The notes: generated from the letters alone by a model not told the origin. A stretch of DNA of 64,000 nucleotides from Bog-756 sp963701325 (GCA_963701325.1 OY969604.1:1426001-1490000), one strand, 5' to 3'. Counted from the first letter of the stretch, positions 16,914-25,540 are shown. A program made the numbers and translations.

Positions 16914-18174
16914 TCAGGCCGGGGTCGGGGCGGACCGCCCGTCCCGGGCGATCTGATCGAGGAGGTCCTCCGGGGTGAGCTGTTCGGAGAGCAGGCGTTC
17001 GAAGCGTCCGGGGTCGCCGGCTACGAAGGCCCGACAGAGCGGCAACCCCTCCACGTAGCAGGTGAGGTAGGCGCGCCAGGTCGGGTGGGTGAGGAACTCG
17101 ACCGCCTTGGCGGCCCGGTCCCGTTGCAGCAGACCCCACCGGGCGACCTCGTCGATCACCGTGTCCGGGTCCGCGCCGTCCTCGTGGAGGCGGAAGGCCG
17201 CGTTCTGGCGCACCGCCCCGAGCGCCTCTCCCGCGTCGGCCACCGCTGCCACCACCTCTGCGTCGTACCTGATGCCGAGCGGTTCGAGGTGGGAGGCGAC
17301 CTCCCGTTCCGGGCGGCGACCGAGCACGACTTCGAGCCCGAGATCGGCGAGACCCTCCGCCAGCAGGCACTGGGGCGTGCCGACCAGGAAGATCGACTCC
17401 TCCCACCAACGACGCCGGCGTACCAGGCCCACTTCCTTGCGGGTGTGCTCGGTGTGGTGGCCCGGATAGGACTCGTGGGCCACGAGGTGGGCGAGCCCGA
17501 TCGACAGGACGGGCAGGTCGGTGTTGATGGCCACCCGGCTCTGGAGGTCGCCGAGGTAGTAGTTGAACCCGGCCCACGGCTCGTTCGAGACCAGGTCGAA
17601 CTCGACGTGCTCCCCGTCGGGCAGCCCGAAGAGGCGTCGGGTGCGCTCACGCAGGTCTTCGGCCAGCGAGTCCACTGCGGCGAGCAAGCGGTCGACGGGG
17701 ACGGCGTGGGACTCGCGCCAGGCCACCAGGCGCTCGGCGAGCGGTCCGCTGCCGGGAAGCGCCTCGTCGAGGCGACGGTGGGCGCCGGAGAGGACCTCCT
17801 CGTCGACCCGGGAAGGTCGCACCCCGTAGCAGGCCTCGACCTCGTCGGCATAGCCGATGGCCTCACCTGCCAGCTTGCGGGCCGTGGTCAACATGCCGAC
17901 CACCTGGGCGGACAGCCAATGACGGCGGGCGGGTGCGGCCGAGTCCGCCGGCGATTCGGCGGCGAATCCGGCGTCGAGGGGGTCGCCGGCGGTGATGGCC
18001 GCCAACAGGGACCGCGGCGTCGGCGACCAGCCGGGCGGGCGGGAGCACCGGCTCGGACCCGACCTCGGCAGCCGGCCCGGGGGGCCCGTAGTAGGCGTCG
18101 ACCAGCCCGTCGATGTGGCGGCCCAGGCGCAGCCCGAGGGTCAGGTAGTCATCGACCAGCGCGGTCCCGCCCAC
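16914..18174 (-). CDS. DUF885-like peptidase-fold protein (frameshifted)
   Basis: A protein of about 420 aa with the DUF885 signature HLVAHESYPGHHTEHTRKE, an HExxxGHH-type metal site, followed by FLVGTPQCLLAEGLADLGLE, which supplies a further Glu. The first ~57 codons (MGGTALVDDYLTLGLRLGRH ... LPPARLVADAA) are in one frame and the rest (LLAAITAGDPLDAGF onward) in another. One extra base near 18000-18012 explains it. Without the indel the gene starts at ATG 18174, 6 bp after the stop of the dienelactone hydrolase-like gene. The substrate is unknown; DUF885 proteins are generally annotated as putative metallopeptidases. Confidence 0.8.
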
Positions 18175-18180
18175 CGCCGG

Positions 18181-18873
18181 TCAGCGCAGGTGCTCGCGGA
18201 GGAAGGCCACGGTGCGCTCCCAGAGCAGGTCGGCCGAAGCCTGGTCGTAGACCTCGGGACGGTCCTCGTTGAAGAAGGCGTGGTCGACACCCGGGTAGAT
18301 GTGCAACGACACCTCCTTGCCCAATCCGGTCAGCTCGGTCTCGAGCGCGTGAGCGGCGTCGGGCGAGAACATTGTGTCCAGCGCACCCGCGTGGATGAGC
18401 ACCGCCGCGTCGAGGGCGTCGTAGTCGGGTCGCGCGTCGGGCCAGGGGATGAGGCCGTACGCCGGGACCACCGCCCGGACGGCGTCGGGACGCTGGCAGG
18501 CGAGCACCAACGCGAGGCCGCCCCCCATGCAGAACCCGACCACGCCGATCGCGGGCCGACCGGTCCGACGCGTGAGCTCGTCGACGGCACCGCTCAGGTC
18601 GCGCCCCGCGCCCTCCATCGAGAGGGCCATCATCTGCGTGGCCGCCTCGTCTGGTTCGGTGAGCGGTACCGCCGTCCCGTGATAGAGGTCCGGCGCGAGG
18701 GCGGTGAACCCGGCTTTCGCGAACCGGTCGCAGGTGTGGCGGATCTGGTCGACGAGTCCCCACCACTCCTGAATGACCAGGACGCCGGGGCTCCCCTCCG
18801 ACCCTCCGTCGGGCACGGCGATATAGCCATGACCGGTGCTTCCATTTTCCGGAAATCCGATCAGTTCACCCAT
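18181..18873 (-). CDS. dienelactone hydrolase family protein
   Basis: A 230-aa alpha/beta hydrolase of the dienelactone hydrolase family. The nucleophile is Cys in VVGFCMGGGLAL, the Asp is in HAGALDTMFSPD and the His in YPGVDHAFFNEDRPEVYD. The N-terminal VLVIQEWWGLVDQIRH contains the family Glu. Probably cytosolic carboxylic-ester or lactone hydrolysis; substrate unknown. It precedes the DUF885 gene on the same strand by 6 bp. Confidence 0.9.
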   Translation of the reverse strand: MGELIGFPENGSTGHGYIAVPDGGSEGSPGVLVIQEWWGLVDQIRHTCDRFAKAGFTALAPDLYHGTAVPLTEPDEAATQMMALSMEGAGRDLSGAVDELTRRTGRPAIGVVGFCMGGGLALVLACQRPDAVRAVVPAYGLIPWPDARPDYDALDAAVLIHAGALDTMFSPDAAHALETELTGLGKEVSLHIYPGVDHAFFNEDRPEVYDQASADLLWERTVAFLREHLR

Positions 18874-18980
18874 GCCCGCCGACCCTACCCGGTGGGGGTC
18901 GAGGTCGGCCGGGCGAGGGGCGGCGTCGGGCGCGCCGACTGCTCTCCTCCGAGCGGCTCCGGACCGTCGTCATCGGATGA

Positions 18981-19002
18981 ATGCCCAGCTCAACATGGGC
19001 AT
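18981..19002. promoter_or_regulatory. hairpin upstream of the NlpC/P60 gene
   Basis: ATGCCCA and TGGGCAT form a perfect 7-bp stem with an 8-nt loop, 54 bp before the ATG at 19056. It could be part of a 5' leader or an operator. Confidence 0.35.
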
Positions 19003-19055
19003 TGCGGGTCTGGTGCTTGTGGGCCCGGGTCGGGTGGACTAGAAAGGTGCTCCAT

Positions 19056-20276
19056 ATGACTCACGCCGAGCTGTACTCGACGTCAGAGCCAGGTGCCTGC
19101 CCAACCCGCCGCAATACGCCCCTCAGACGGGTATTTGTGGTACTTGCACTGGCCTCCTCATTGGGGACTGGTGCCGCTGTGATTTCGACGACGGCACCCG
19201 CCACTGCGGACCAGATTTCTGACGCGCGGGCACAGGCCGCGGCCATCACGGCCAAGATCCAGGCGACCGAGGGCCAGATCCAGGCGCTCACCGCTCAGGT
19301 CAACTCGGCCGACTACCGGCTCTCGCAGTTGCAGGGCCAGATCTCGGCCACGCGGGCGCAGATGGCCAGGGACCAGCAGACGGTCACCAAGGACACCTCG
19401 CAGCTGCAGGCCGAGGCGATCAGCGACTACACGAGCAGCGGCACGAACAGCACCACGACCCAGTTGTTCACCTCCAACATGAACGCGAACAGCATCCGCT
19501 CCGAGTACTCGTCCATCGCGACCGGCGATGTGACCACGACCATCGACCGGCTGCACACCGCGCAGGCAGAGCTGCAGTCGACGCAGACCTCGCTCGAGCA
19601 GCAGCAGACACAGGCCACCGACACCCGCAACGCGCTCAGCGGTTCGGAGAGCCAGGCGAGCGCGTTGGCCACCCAGGACCGCCAGACACTCGCCGGCGTC
19701 GACGCCAACATCCAGCAGCTGGTCGCGCAGCAGCAGGCAGCTGCGGCTGCAGCCGCGCAGGCCGCCGCGACGGCAGCGTTCAACCAGAAGGTGCAAGCCG
19801 CACAGGCGGCCGCGGCCGCACGGGCCGCACAGAGCTCGGCGGGTTCGACCGCTGACACCTCCGGTTCGGGCTCGGGAGGGGGCGCACCGACAGTCTCCAA
19901 TGCGCCGCTGCCTCCGCTCGCACCGGGAGCGGCAGGCGCAGTGCAGGCCGCCGAGCACGAGATCGGGGTCCCCTACGTCTGGGGCGGGGACACACCGGCC
20001 GGCTTCGACTGCTCGGGCCTCGTCCAGTGGGCCTACGCACAGGTCGGGATCAGCCTCCCGCACTACTCGGGAGCCCAGTACGACGACACCACCCACATCC
20101 CGCTGGCCGACATCGAGCCGGGAGACCTCCTCTTCTACGGTCCCGGCGGGTCGGAGCACGTGGCCATGTACGTCGGCGGCGGTTCGATGATCGAAGCGCC
20201 GTATACCGGGGCGTCGGTCTGGATCACCGGCGTGCGCACGGGAGACGGGTTCGCCGGCGTCGGCCGGGTCGGCTGA
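19056..20276 (+). CDS. secreted NlpC/P60 peptidoglycan hydrolase with coiled coil
   Basis: A 406-aa exported cell-wall hydrolase of the RipA/PcsB type. The N-terminal signal has RRVFVVLALASSLGTGAAVIS followed by an Ala-rich cleavage region, here split as RRVFVVLALASSLGTG and AAVISTTAPATA. Residues ~50-240 are a long Gln/Ala-rich coiled coil. A Ser/Gly linker leads to the NlpC/P60 domain, with the catalytic Cys in GFDCSGLVQWAYAQ and His in GSEHVAMYVGGG. It probably cuts the D-Glu to meso-diaminopimelate bond in stem peptides. The ATG at 19056 has an AGAAAGG ribosome site. Confidence 0.92.
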   Translation: MTHAELYSTSEPGACPTRRNTPLRRVFVVLALASSLGTGAAVISTTAPATADQISDARAQAAAITAKIQATEGQIQALTAQVNSADYRLSQLQGQISATRAQMARDQQTVTKDTSQLQAEAISDYTSSGTNSTTTQLFTSNMNANSIRSEYSSIATGDVTTTIDRLHTAQAELQSTQTSLEQQQTQATDTRNALSGSESQASALATQDRQTLAGVDANIQQLVAQQQAAAAAAAQAAATAAFNQKVQAAQAAAAARAAQSSAGSTADTSGSGSGGGAPTVSNAPLPPLAPGAAGAVQAAEHEIGVPYVWGGDTPAGFDCSGLVQWAYAQVGISLPHYSGAQYDDTTHIPLADIEPGDLLFYGPGGSEHVAMYVGGGSMIEAPYTGASVWITGVRTGDGFAGVGRVG

Positions 20277-20298
20277 GCCGCTCTCAGGCGACCGCTCT

Positions 20299-20337
20299 CA
20301 GCTCAGTTCAGCTCGCCGGCCCAGCTCAGTTCAGCTC
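20299..20337. repeat. 16-bp direct repeat between converging genes
   Basis: CAGCTCAGTTCAGCTC occurs at 20299-20314 and again at 20322-20337. Role unknown; the gap separates the NlpC/P60 stop from the SDR stop, so it may contribute to termination. Confidence 0.6.
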
Positions 20338-20342
20338 TCAAC

Positions 20343-21152
20343 TCACCGCTCACCCCGAGTCTGGTCGTGCGCGGCGAAACCCGGTGGGGGCATCTGCCCG
20401 GCGGTGCCGCCGGCACGCGGACCGGGCGGGCGGGCGAAGCGAAACGGGATGGCCTCCCTCCCCGCCTGGATGACCACCGCCTCGCCGGTCTCCTCACCGG
20501 CGAGCAACTCGACCACCGCCTCGGACACCGCAGCCACGTCGATGAGCGGGAACCTGCTTCCCTCGAGCACCTCGCGCATGTCGTCGATGAGCGGGGTGTC
20601 CACGATCCCCGGGCACACCGCGTTGAAGGTGATCCCGCGATCGGAGAGTTGTGGCCCGAGTGAGCGCACGAGGCCGATCACCGCGTGCTTGGTGAGGCAG
20701 TAGACCGGATCTGGCGAGAACCCGATCAGACCGGCGAGCGAGGCGGTGGCCACGACGGCGCCCCCGCCCCGTTCGGAGAGCGCCGGCACCAGTGCACGGA
20801 GTCCGAAGAAGACGCCGTCCAGGTTGACACCGACGGCGCGCCTGTAGAGCTCGTCGGTCACCTGGATGATGTCGCCCTCGCCCGTGGTCACCCCGGCATT
20901 GAGGTGGGCCAGGTCGACTCCACCGAACCGCCGCACGACCGCCTCCACGATGCCCGGCCACTCGTCGGACCGGCCGACGTCGGCCTGCAGGGCGAGGCCG
21001 TCGAGGTCGGCCGCCGCCCGCTCGGCCGAGGCCCCGTCGAGGTCGACGACCGCTACCGAGACGCCCGCCCCGGTCAGACGGCTCGCCGTGGCCAGCCCGA
21101 TGCCCGACCCCCCGCCGGTCACCACCGCCACCTTGCCCGCCAGAGGTTTCAT
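20343..21152 (-). CDS. SDR family oxidoreductase
   Basis: A 269-aa short-chain dehydrogenase. TGGGSGIGLATAS is the nucleotide-binding motif, HLNAGV follows, and the active site is TASLAGLIGFSPDPVYCLTKHA (Ser, Tyr, Lys) followed by FNAVCPGIVDTPL. The Pro-rich C-terminus (ARPPGPRAGGTAGQ) extends beyond the usual core. The ATG at 21152 gives the expected start. Substrate unknown. Confidence 0.9.
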   Translation of the reverse strand: MKPLAGKVAVVTGGGSGIGLATASRLTGAGVSVAVVDLDGASAERAAADLDGLALQADVGRSDEWPGIVEAVVRRFGGVDLAHLNAGVTTGEGDIIQVTDELYRRAVGVNLDGVFFGLRALVPALSERGGGAVVATASLAGLIGFSPDPVYCLTKHAVIGLVRSLGPQLSDRGITFNAVCPGIVDTPLIDDMREVLEGSRFPLIDVAAVSEAVVELLAGEETGEAVVIQAGREAIPFRFARPPGPRAGGTAGQMPPPGFAAHDQTRGER

Positions 21153-21333
21153 CGTGTCCCCGTCCCAGTGACCGCCTGGCACCCCATGCCGACTCGCTCC
21201 CGAACAGGGCCCGAAGGCCGGCCCCGGGCGACGCCCAGGTGTGCCGAAGCCACCATACCGGGGCCCTGGGGCATACTGAGGGGCGTCGCCTGTCCCAACG
21301 GGACGCCGGATCCCGTCACAGCGAACCTCCTCC

Positions 21334-22290
21334 ATGAGACCGATTCCCGTCGCCTTCCACATCTGGTTCCTCGAGGTGCACACCTACGGGATCGGACTGG
21401 CCCTCACCTTCTGGTTCGGGTTGCGGTACACCGAGCGCCGGCTGCGGCAGGCCGGCTATCCCTGGCAGTGGGTCACCGGCATGTTCCTGTGGGTGGTCGT
21501 CGCCGCGATCGTGGGCGCACGGGCCCTCCACGTCGTCTCCAACTACTCGTTCTACGCCGCCCACCCGGGCCAGGTCATGGCCATCTGGCAGGGTGGACTC
21601 TCCTCGTTCGGTGGGCTGCTCTTCGCGGTGCCGGTGGCCATCGTGAGCGCACGCAGGAGGTGCCCGGAGCTGCCGACCCTGCGCTTCGCCGACCTCATGG
21701 CCCCAGTGCTCATGGCCTGCTGGGGAATGGGACGGCTGCTCGGTCCCCAGTTGATGGTCGCCGGGGGCGGACATCCCACCACGCAGTGGTTCGGCATGTA
21801 CTACGCCGGCCAGAACGGCCGCCGGCTGCCCGTTCCGATCTTCCAGGCCATCGAGGACTTCACCATCTTCGGGATCCTGCTGCTCGTCGAACGGTGGCTG
21901 CGGTCCCAGGCCCCGCACGGAACGAAGGCCGGCCGCGGTGGCGCCCTTCCCCCGGCTGGCATCGTCCTCGGGGTGGGCATGGTCCTCTGGGGCATCGAGC
22001 GGTTCCTCGACGAGCACCTCTGGCTCGGCGAGGACGGCCACCTCGGCTCGCTCCTGGTCCAGTTCGCCGGCATCGCGTTGGCGATCGCCGGGCTGGTCCT
22101 GCTGGCCTCGCGCCTCGGACCCCTCCGACGGTGGCGCAGCGGGCAGGACGGTGGCGAGGGTGAGCTCCCGGACGTGGACGCGGTCGACGCTGCCCCGGGC
22201 GAGGAGACTCTCGACGACCTGGCCGCACCTGCCGTCTCGGGTGGCGTCGCGCCCGGTGGTCCGGCGGCCGGTCTAGCCGGGGGCGACTGA
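21334..22290 (+). CDS. Lgt-like prolipoprotein diacylglyceryl transferase family membrane protein (divergent)
   Basis: A 318-aa protein with about six or seven membrane helices. It follows the Lgt layout: VHTYGIGLALTFWFGLRY, GARALHVVSNY, IWQGGLSSFGGLLFAV, CWGMGRLLGPQLM and a late VGMVLWGIERFLDEHLW. Several usual Lgt residues are altered. The S-x-H-G-G histidine is Phe (SSFGG) and the GRxxNFxNxE signature reads GRLLGPQLMVAGG. It could be a second, divergent Lgt or a transferase with a different substrate. The C-terminus is acidic. It overlaps the converging MauF-like gene by 18 bp. Confidence 0.75.
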   Translation: MRPIPVAFHIWFLEVHTYGIGLALTFWFGLRYTERRLRQAGYPWQWVTGMFLWVVVAAIVGARALHVVSNYSFYAAHPGQVMAIWQGGLSSFGGLLFAVPVAIVSARRRCPELPTLRFADLMAPVLMACWGMGRLLGPQLMVAGGGHPTTQWFGMYYAGQNGRRLPVPIFQAIEDFTIFGILLLVERWLRSQAPHGTKAGRGGALPPAGIVLGVGMVLWGIERFLDEHLWLGEDGHLGSLLVQFAGIALAIAGLVLLASRLGPLRRWRSGQDGGEGELPDVDAVDAAPGEETLDDLAAPAVSGGVAPGGPAAGLAGGD

Positions 22291-23094
22291 CCGGTCTGCG
22301 GGCATGGCCCCTGTGGCGGGCCGAGGCCGACCGCCCCGACCGAGTCGCCCGGTAGCCGCCCCGAGGGCGAGCGCAGCGGCTCCGACCCCGACCAGGAGAC
22401 CGACCGACCACGCCGACCACGTGGCGACCGCCAGGGCGAGGGCGACGGCGGCCATCGTCATCCGGACCAGCCGGTCGGCGCGGGGCGCGGCGAGCGCGAA
22501 CCGCCGGTGGAACTCGAGCAGGGCCGCCGGCGACGACACACCCCGGGTCAGGGTCACCGCGAGCCCGCGGACCAGACCGAAGACTCCCCCGACCGCCAGC
22601 GCAACCGCGGGCCTGCCGGTGAGGGCGCCGAGCACGACGACCAGATAGACAGCGGCCGTGGTGATGTAGGTGACCACTCCGGTCCCGATCTGCCACCCGA
22701 AGCCGGCTCCGTAGACCCAGGGGCGGTAGGCGTCGAGCCATCGCTCGTTGACCTGGCGATGGTGGACCGGGAGACGCACCCCTGCCACGCCGGCGTCGGA
22801 ACACAGGGCGATGAGGGTGGCGCCGAGGGCGCAGAGCCCGGCCGCGGCACCTGACGGGACGATGGTGCTCGTCGCCATCGCCAGCGCCGCCGCGCAGACA
22901 CCCAAGGTCAGGCCGCCGAGCACCGCGCCGAGAACGAACCAGGTGGCCGTGCCCGCGTAGCGGTGCGACCTGGCTCGCTCGCCGAACGGCGTGATCGTCG
23001 AGAGCATGGACAGGCCGCAGGGCGACCAGGTCGAGCGGACTGCCGCGGCGATGGCCACGGCGAACCCGGCGACGAGCAGGACCGCGGTCACCAT
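22273..23094 (-). CDS. MauF/CcdA-like polytopic membrane protein
   Basis: A 273-aa membrane protein with about seven helices. Early in the chain it has STWSPCGLSMLSTITPFGE, a Ser-Pro-Cys motif resembling the reactive segments of CcdA/DsbD/MauF proteins, which pass electrons across the membrane to thioredoxin-like partners. Further Cys residues are in LTLGVCAAAL, LCALGAT and LIALCSDAG. The ATG at 23094 follows the stop of the cysteine-rich protein gene by 1 bp, so the two are coupled. Inference: it supplies or removes reducing equivalents for folding the exported Cys-rich product. Alternative: another transporter of unknown substrate. Confidence 0.7.
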   Translation of the reverse strand: MVTAVLLVAGFAVAIAAAVRSTWSPCGLSMLSTITPFGERARSHRYAGTATWFVLGAVLGGLTLGVCAAALAMATSTIVPSGAAAGLCALGATLIALCSDAGVAGVRLPVHHRQVNERWLDAYRPWVYGAGFGWQIGTGVVTYITTAAVYLVVVLGALTGRPAVALAVGGVFGLVRGLAVTLTRGVSSPAALLEFHRRFALAAPRADRLVRMTMAAVALALAVATWSAWSVGLLVGVGAAALALGAATGRLGRGGRPRPATGAMPADRSVAPG

Positions 23095-23095
23095 C

Positions 23096-24502
23096 TCAGG
23101 CCGGCGATCCGTAGAAGCCGGCATCGAAGGCGAAGATGCCCCCGTCGGAGGCGACCAGCCAGTAGCCCTTGCCGGTCGGGGTCGCGGCCATGCCCACGAT
23201 GGGCTGGTTGAGCGGGTGCCCGCCCATCGATCCCTGGAAGGGGGCGTCGCCGAAGGCGAAGATGCCCCCGTCGGAGGCGACCAGCCAGTAGCCCTTGCCG
23301 GTCGGGGTCGCGGCCATGCCCACGATGGGCTGGTTGAGCGGGTGCCCGCCCATCGATCCCTGGAAGGGGGCGTCGCCGAAGGCGAAGATGCCCCCGTCGG
23401 AGGCGACCAGCCAGTAGCCCTTGCCGGTCGGGGTCGCGGCCATGCCCACGATGGGCTGGTTGAGCGGGTGCCCGCCCATCGATCCCTGGAAGGGGGCGTC
23501 GCCGAAGGCGAAGATGCCCCCGTCGGAGGCGACCAGCCAGTAGCCCTTGCCGGTCGGGGTCGCGGCCATGCCCACGATGGGCTGGTTGAGCGGGTGCCCG
23601 CCCATCGATCCCTGGAAGGGGGCGTCGCCGAAGGCGAAGATGCCCCCGTCGGAGGCGACCAGCCAGTAGCCCTTGCCGGTCGGGGTCGCGGCCATGCCCA
23701 CGATGGGCTGGTTGAGGATCACAGCGCTGAGGTCCCCGTCCGGGGTGAAGTCCCCGAATGCAAAGAGGCGCCCGAACGAGGTCACCATTGCGTACCCCGA
23801 TCCGCCGGTACCAGCCGCCATGCCGCACACCTGGCAGTTGGTGAGCACCGAGGTGCAGGGAGGCGGCGGCGGGGACGGGGGCGCGGGAGTCCAGCAGGGT
23901 TCGTTCTGCTCGGCGGTGCTGTCGTCCTCCGCGAGCGCGGTCGTGCAGGTCGGGTCGATGGTCCAGGGTGGGACACAGGCCACGACCCGGCAGACGATCC
24001 TGCCCACGCAGTCCAGTTGCTGGTTGCACTGGCCGTACCGGAACTGGAAGCAACCGGTCACGAACGAATCGCAGCCGTCGGGTCCGCAGCCGCAGTTCGT
24101 CCCGTCGCAGTCGGGGTCGCAGAAGCCCCACCCGTTTCCACAACCGGTGTCACAGGAACAGGTCGCGTTGCAGTCCATGTAGTACCGGGGTCCGTTGCAG
24201 TACGAGGAATTGTCCGCCTTCCACCACCCGCCCATCACCGTGCCGGTCGGGCAGTAGTTGTAGCCGCCGTTGACCGAGCAGCAGAACTCGGAGAACCCCG
24301 AACAGCATGTCGAGCCGCATCCGCAGGAGCCGTTGCCACAGGTGCAGACGTAGCCGTAGGCGCTGCCCGGCTTGAGCACCAGGTCGAGGCCCGACCCGAT
24401 GGCCACCGCGCTGCCGGCCATGGCCGAACGGTTGATGAAGCTGCGCCGGGACAGATGTGACTCGAGGAAGCTGGACGCCCGGTCCACGAGGCTGGTCGTC
24501 AC
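23096..24502 (-). CDS. Tat-exported cysteine-rich MauA-like protein fused to a six-unit GYWLVASDGG repeat domain
   Basis: A 468-aa protein. A twin-arginine signal (HLSRRSFINRSAMAGSAVAI, RR at 19-20) is followed by a domain (about 50-226) with 29 cysteines. Its middle, NYCPTGTVMGGWWKADNSSYC then YYMDCNATC, has the C-P-x-G-T ... W ... C ... Y-x-D-C order seen in the light chain of methylamine dehydrogenase (MauA), which is also Tat-exported and held by six disulfides. A Pro linker leads to six ~42-aa repeats; four are nearly identical. The GTG at 24502 overlaps the stop of the MauE-like gene. Whether a Trp-derived quinone forms is unknown; no mauG or heme-binding gene is in the window. Confidence 0.8.
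   Translation of the reverse strand: MTTSLVDRASSFLESHLSRRSFINRSAMAGSAVAIGSGLDLVLKPGSAYGYVCTCGNGSCGCGSTCCSGFSEFCCSVNGGYNYCPTGTVMGGWWKADNSSYCNGPRYYMDCNATCSCDTGCGNGWGFCDPDCDGTNCGCGPDGCDSFVTGCFQFRYGQCNQQLDCVGRIVCRVVACVPPWTIDPTCTTALAEDDSTAEQNEPCWTPAPPSPPPPPCTSVLTNCQVCGMAAGTGGSGYAMVTSFGRLFAFGDFTPDGDLSAVILNQPIVGMAATPTGKGYWLVASDGGIFAFGDAPFQGSMGGHPLNQPIVGMAATPTGKGYWLVASDGGIFAFGDAPFQGSMGGHPLNQPIVGMAATPTGKGYWLVASDGGIFAFGDAPFQGSMGGHPLNQPIVGMAATPTGKGYWLVASDGGIFAFGDAPFQGSMGGHPLNQPIVGMAATPTGKGYWLVASDGGIFAFDAGFYGSPA
23099..23810 (-). repeat. 126-bp tandem repeats, six units
   Basis: Encodes six ~42-residue units of GYWLVASDGGIFAFGDA type. The four central units are almost identical in DNA (126-bp period from about 23230 to 23730); the first is diverged and the last shortened. 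Confidence 0.92.
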
Positions 24503-25059
24503 GCAGTCGCTCCTCGGGTGATCCCGAGCCGGCGCCTGGCACCCTCCACCCGGGCGAGCGAGGCGAGGGTGAGCACGAGCAGCCAGGCGCAGAGGAGGCT
24601 CAGGAGGACGAGGGGGATCCCGTGCCAAGGTTGGCCGGCGAGGAGGCCGGGCAACGTGGTGGGCCCGACGGTCGCCGCCACCAGCGCCGCCGATCCGGCC
24701 AGGAACAGGTCCGCGACGACGTGGATGGGCATCGCCGGGGTGTCAGGGGTGCCGAAGCAGCCGCAACTGGCCAGGGGACCGCCGCGGATGGAGACCGCCG
24801 CGACGTAGAGGGCGAAGACAAGGTACGAGACGGCGACCAGCCCGGCTGTCGTTGCACCGGGTCGCAGGAGCGCGATCGCCCCCAGCACGACCTCGGCCAG
24901 CGCACCACCGCGGACTGCGTGCCGGATCATGGGCAGCGTCACCGGCAGCGGCACGGTGTCTGCGAGCGCCCGTGCGGTGTCATCGGGTCGGAGCACCTTG
25001 GCTGCTCCTGCAGCGACGAGCAGCACGCAGGCGGCCAGGTAGGGGCCGATCAGTTCCAC
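24499..25059 (-). CDS. MauE/DoxX-like redox-associated membrane protein
   Basis: A 186-aa protein with about four or five membrane helices. ACVLLVAAGAAKVLRPDDTA at the N-terminus and IRGGPLASCGCFGTPDTPAM in the middle are typical of MauE-like proteins; the CGC is the likely redox site. MauE is needed for MauA disulfide formation in methylotrophs (known for that family). The GTG at 25059 lies just past the stop of the 162-aa protein, and the stop overlaps the next start (GTGA). This gives an operon order of thioredoxin-like, 162-aa protein, MauE-like, Cys-rich protein, MauF-like. Confidence 0.85.
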   Translation of the reverse strand: MELIGPYLAACVLLVAAGAAKVLRPDDTARALADTVPLPVTLPMIRHAVRGGALAEVVLGAIALLRPGATTAGLVAVSYLVFALYVAAVSIRGGPLASCGCFGTPDTPAMPIHVVADLFLAGSAALVAATVGPTTLPGLLAGQPWHGIPLVLLSLLCAWLLVLTLASLARVEGARRRLGITRGATA

Positions 25060-25538
25060 GGGGTCACCGGTCCGGCGGCGAGCAGCGTCGGGTCGACGGA
25101 GAGCCGGGCGAGCAACTCGTTGACGCGCGGTACGAGCGGGGACCGCCGGGCGTGACTGCCGAGCACCACGTAGAGGGTGAAGGGCCGACCGGCCTCGGTG
25201 AAGAACCACTGCGTCCCCGACTGGCCGACCAGGCCCCTGCGCAGGACGTAGGGGAGGAAGTCGGCCGGGGTCAGCTCCCGGGGCATGCCGACCCGTGCGA
25301 AGAGGCTCGTCCCGAGGCTCTCCGGCCCGTACTCGAAGAGGACCACCAGGATGTCGTCGACTCCCATCAGCGTGGTCGCACCACCACCGAAGTCCCCCGT
25401 CCCGGGCGGGAGGGCGAAGGTCGCGAACTGGGCGACCGTGTGCGCCCGCTCCGCACCGGAGGTCCCCCGTACGAAGATCCGGCCCTCGAATCCGCTGGGC
25501 AGCGGAGCGACGATCCCGTGAGCGCTCAGCGTGGCCAT
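25050..25538 (-). CDS. conserved hypothetical protein in the Mau-like locus
   Basis: A 162-aa soluble protein that I do not recognise. It is beta-rich (FEGRIFVRGTSGAERAHTVA; DDILVVLFEYGPESLG; QWFFTEAGRPFTLYVVLG) with no signal peptide, membrane helix or cysteine. The ATG at 25538 comes 2 bp after the stop of the thioredoxin-like gene, and its end overlaps the MauE-like start, so it is an integral part of the operon. It may act in the cytoplasm on the apo-protein before Tat export, but this is a guess from context. Confidence 0.75.
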   Translation of the reverse strand: MATLSAHGIVAPLPSGFEGRIFVRGTSGAERAHTVAQFATFALPPGTGDFGGGATTLMGVDDILVVLFEYGPESLGTSLFARVGMPRELTPADFLPYVLRRGLVGQSGTQWFFTEAGRPFTLYVVLGSHARRSPLVPRVNELLARLSVDPTLLAAGPVTPWN

Positions 25539-25540
25539 CC

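Noticed and set aside
18874..19055. A ydaO-type (c-di-AMP) riboswitch before the NlpC/P60 gene
   Set aside because: Such riboswitches often precede these genes in Actinobacteria, but the conserved core words are not visible in this 182-bp region; only a simple hairpin is present.
23099..23810. Regularly spaced repeats that could look like a CRISPR array
   Set aside because: The period is 126 bp with no unique spacers, and all units are in frame in one protein; it is a coding repeat. The 258-bp and 282-bp arrays are rejected for the same reason.
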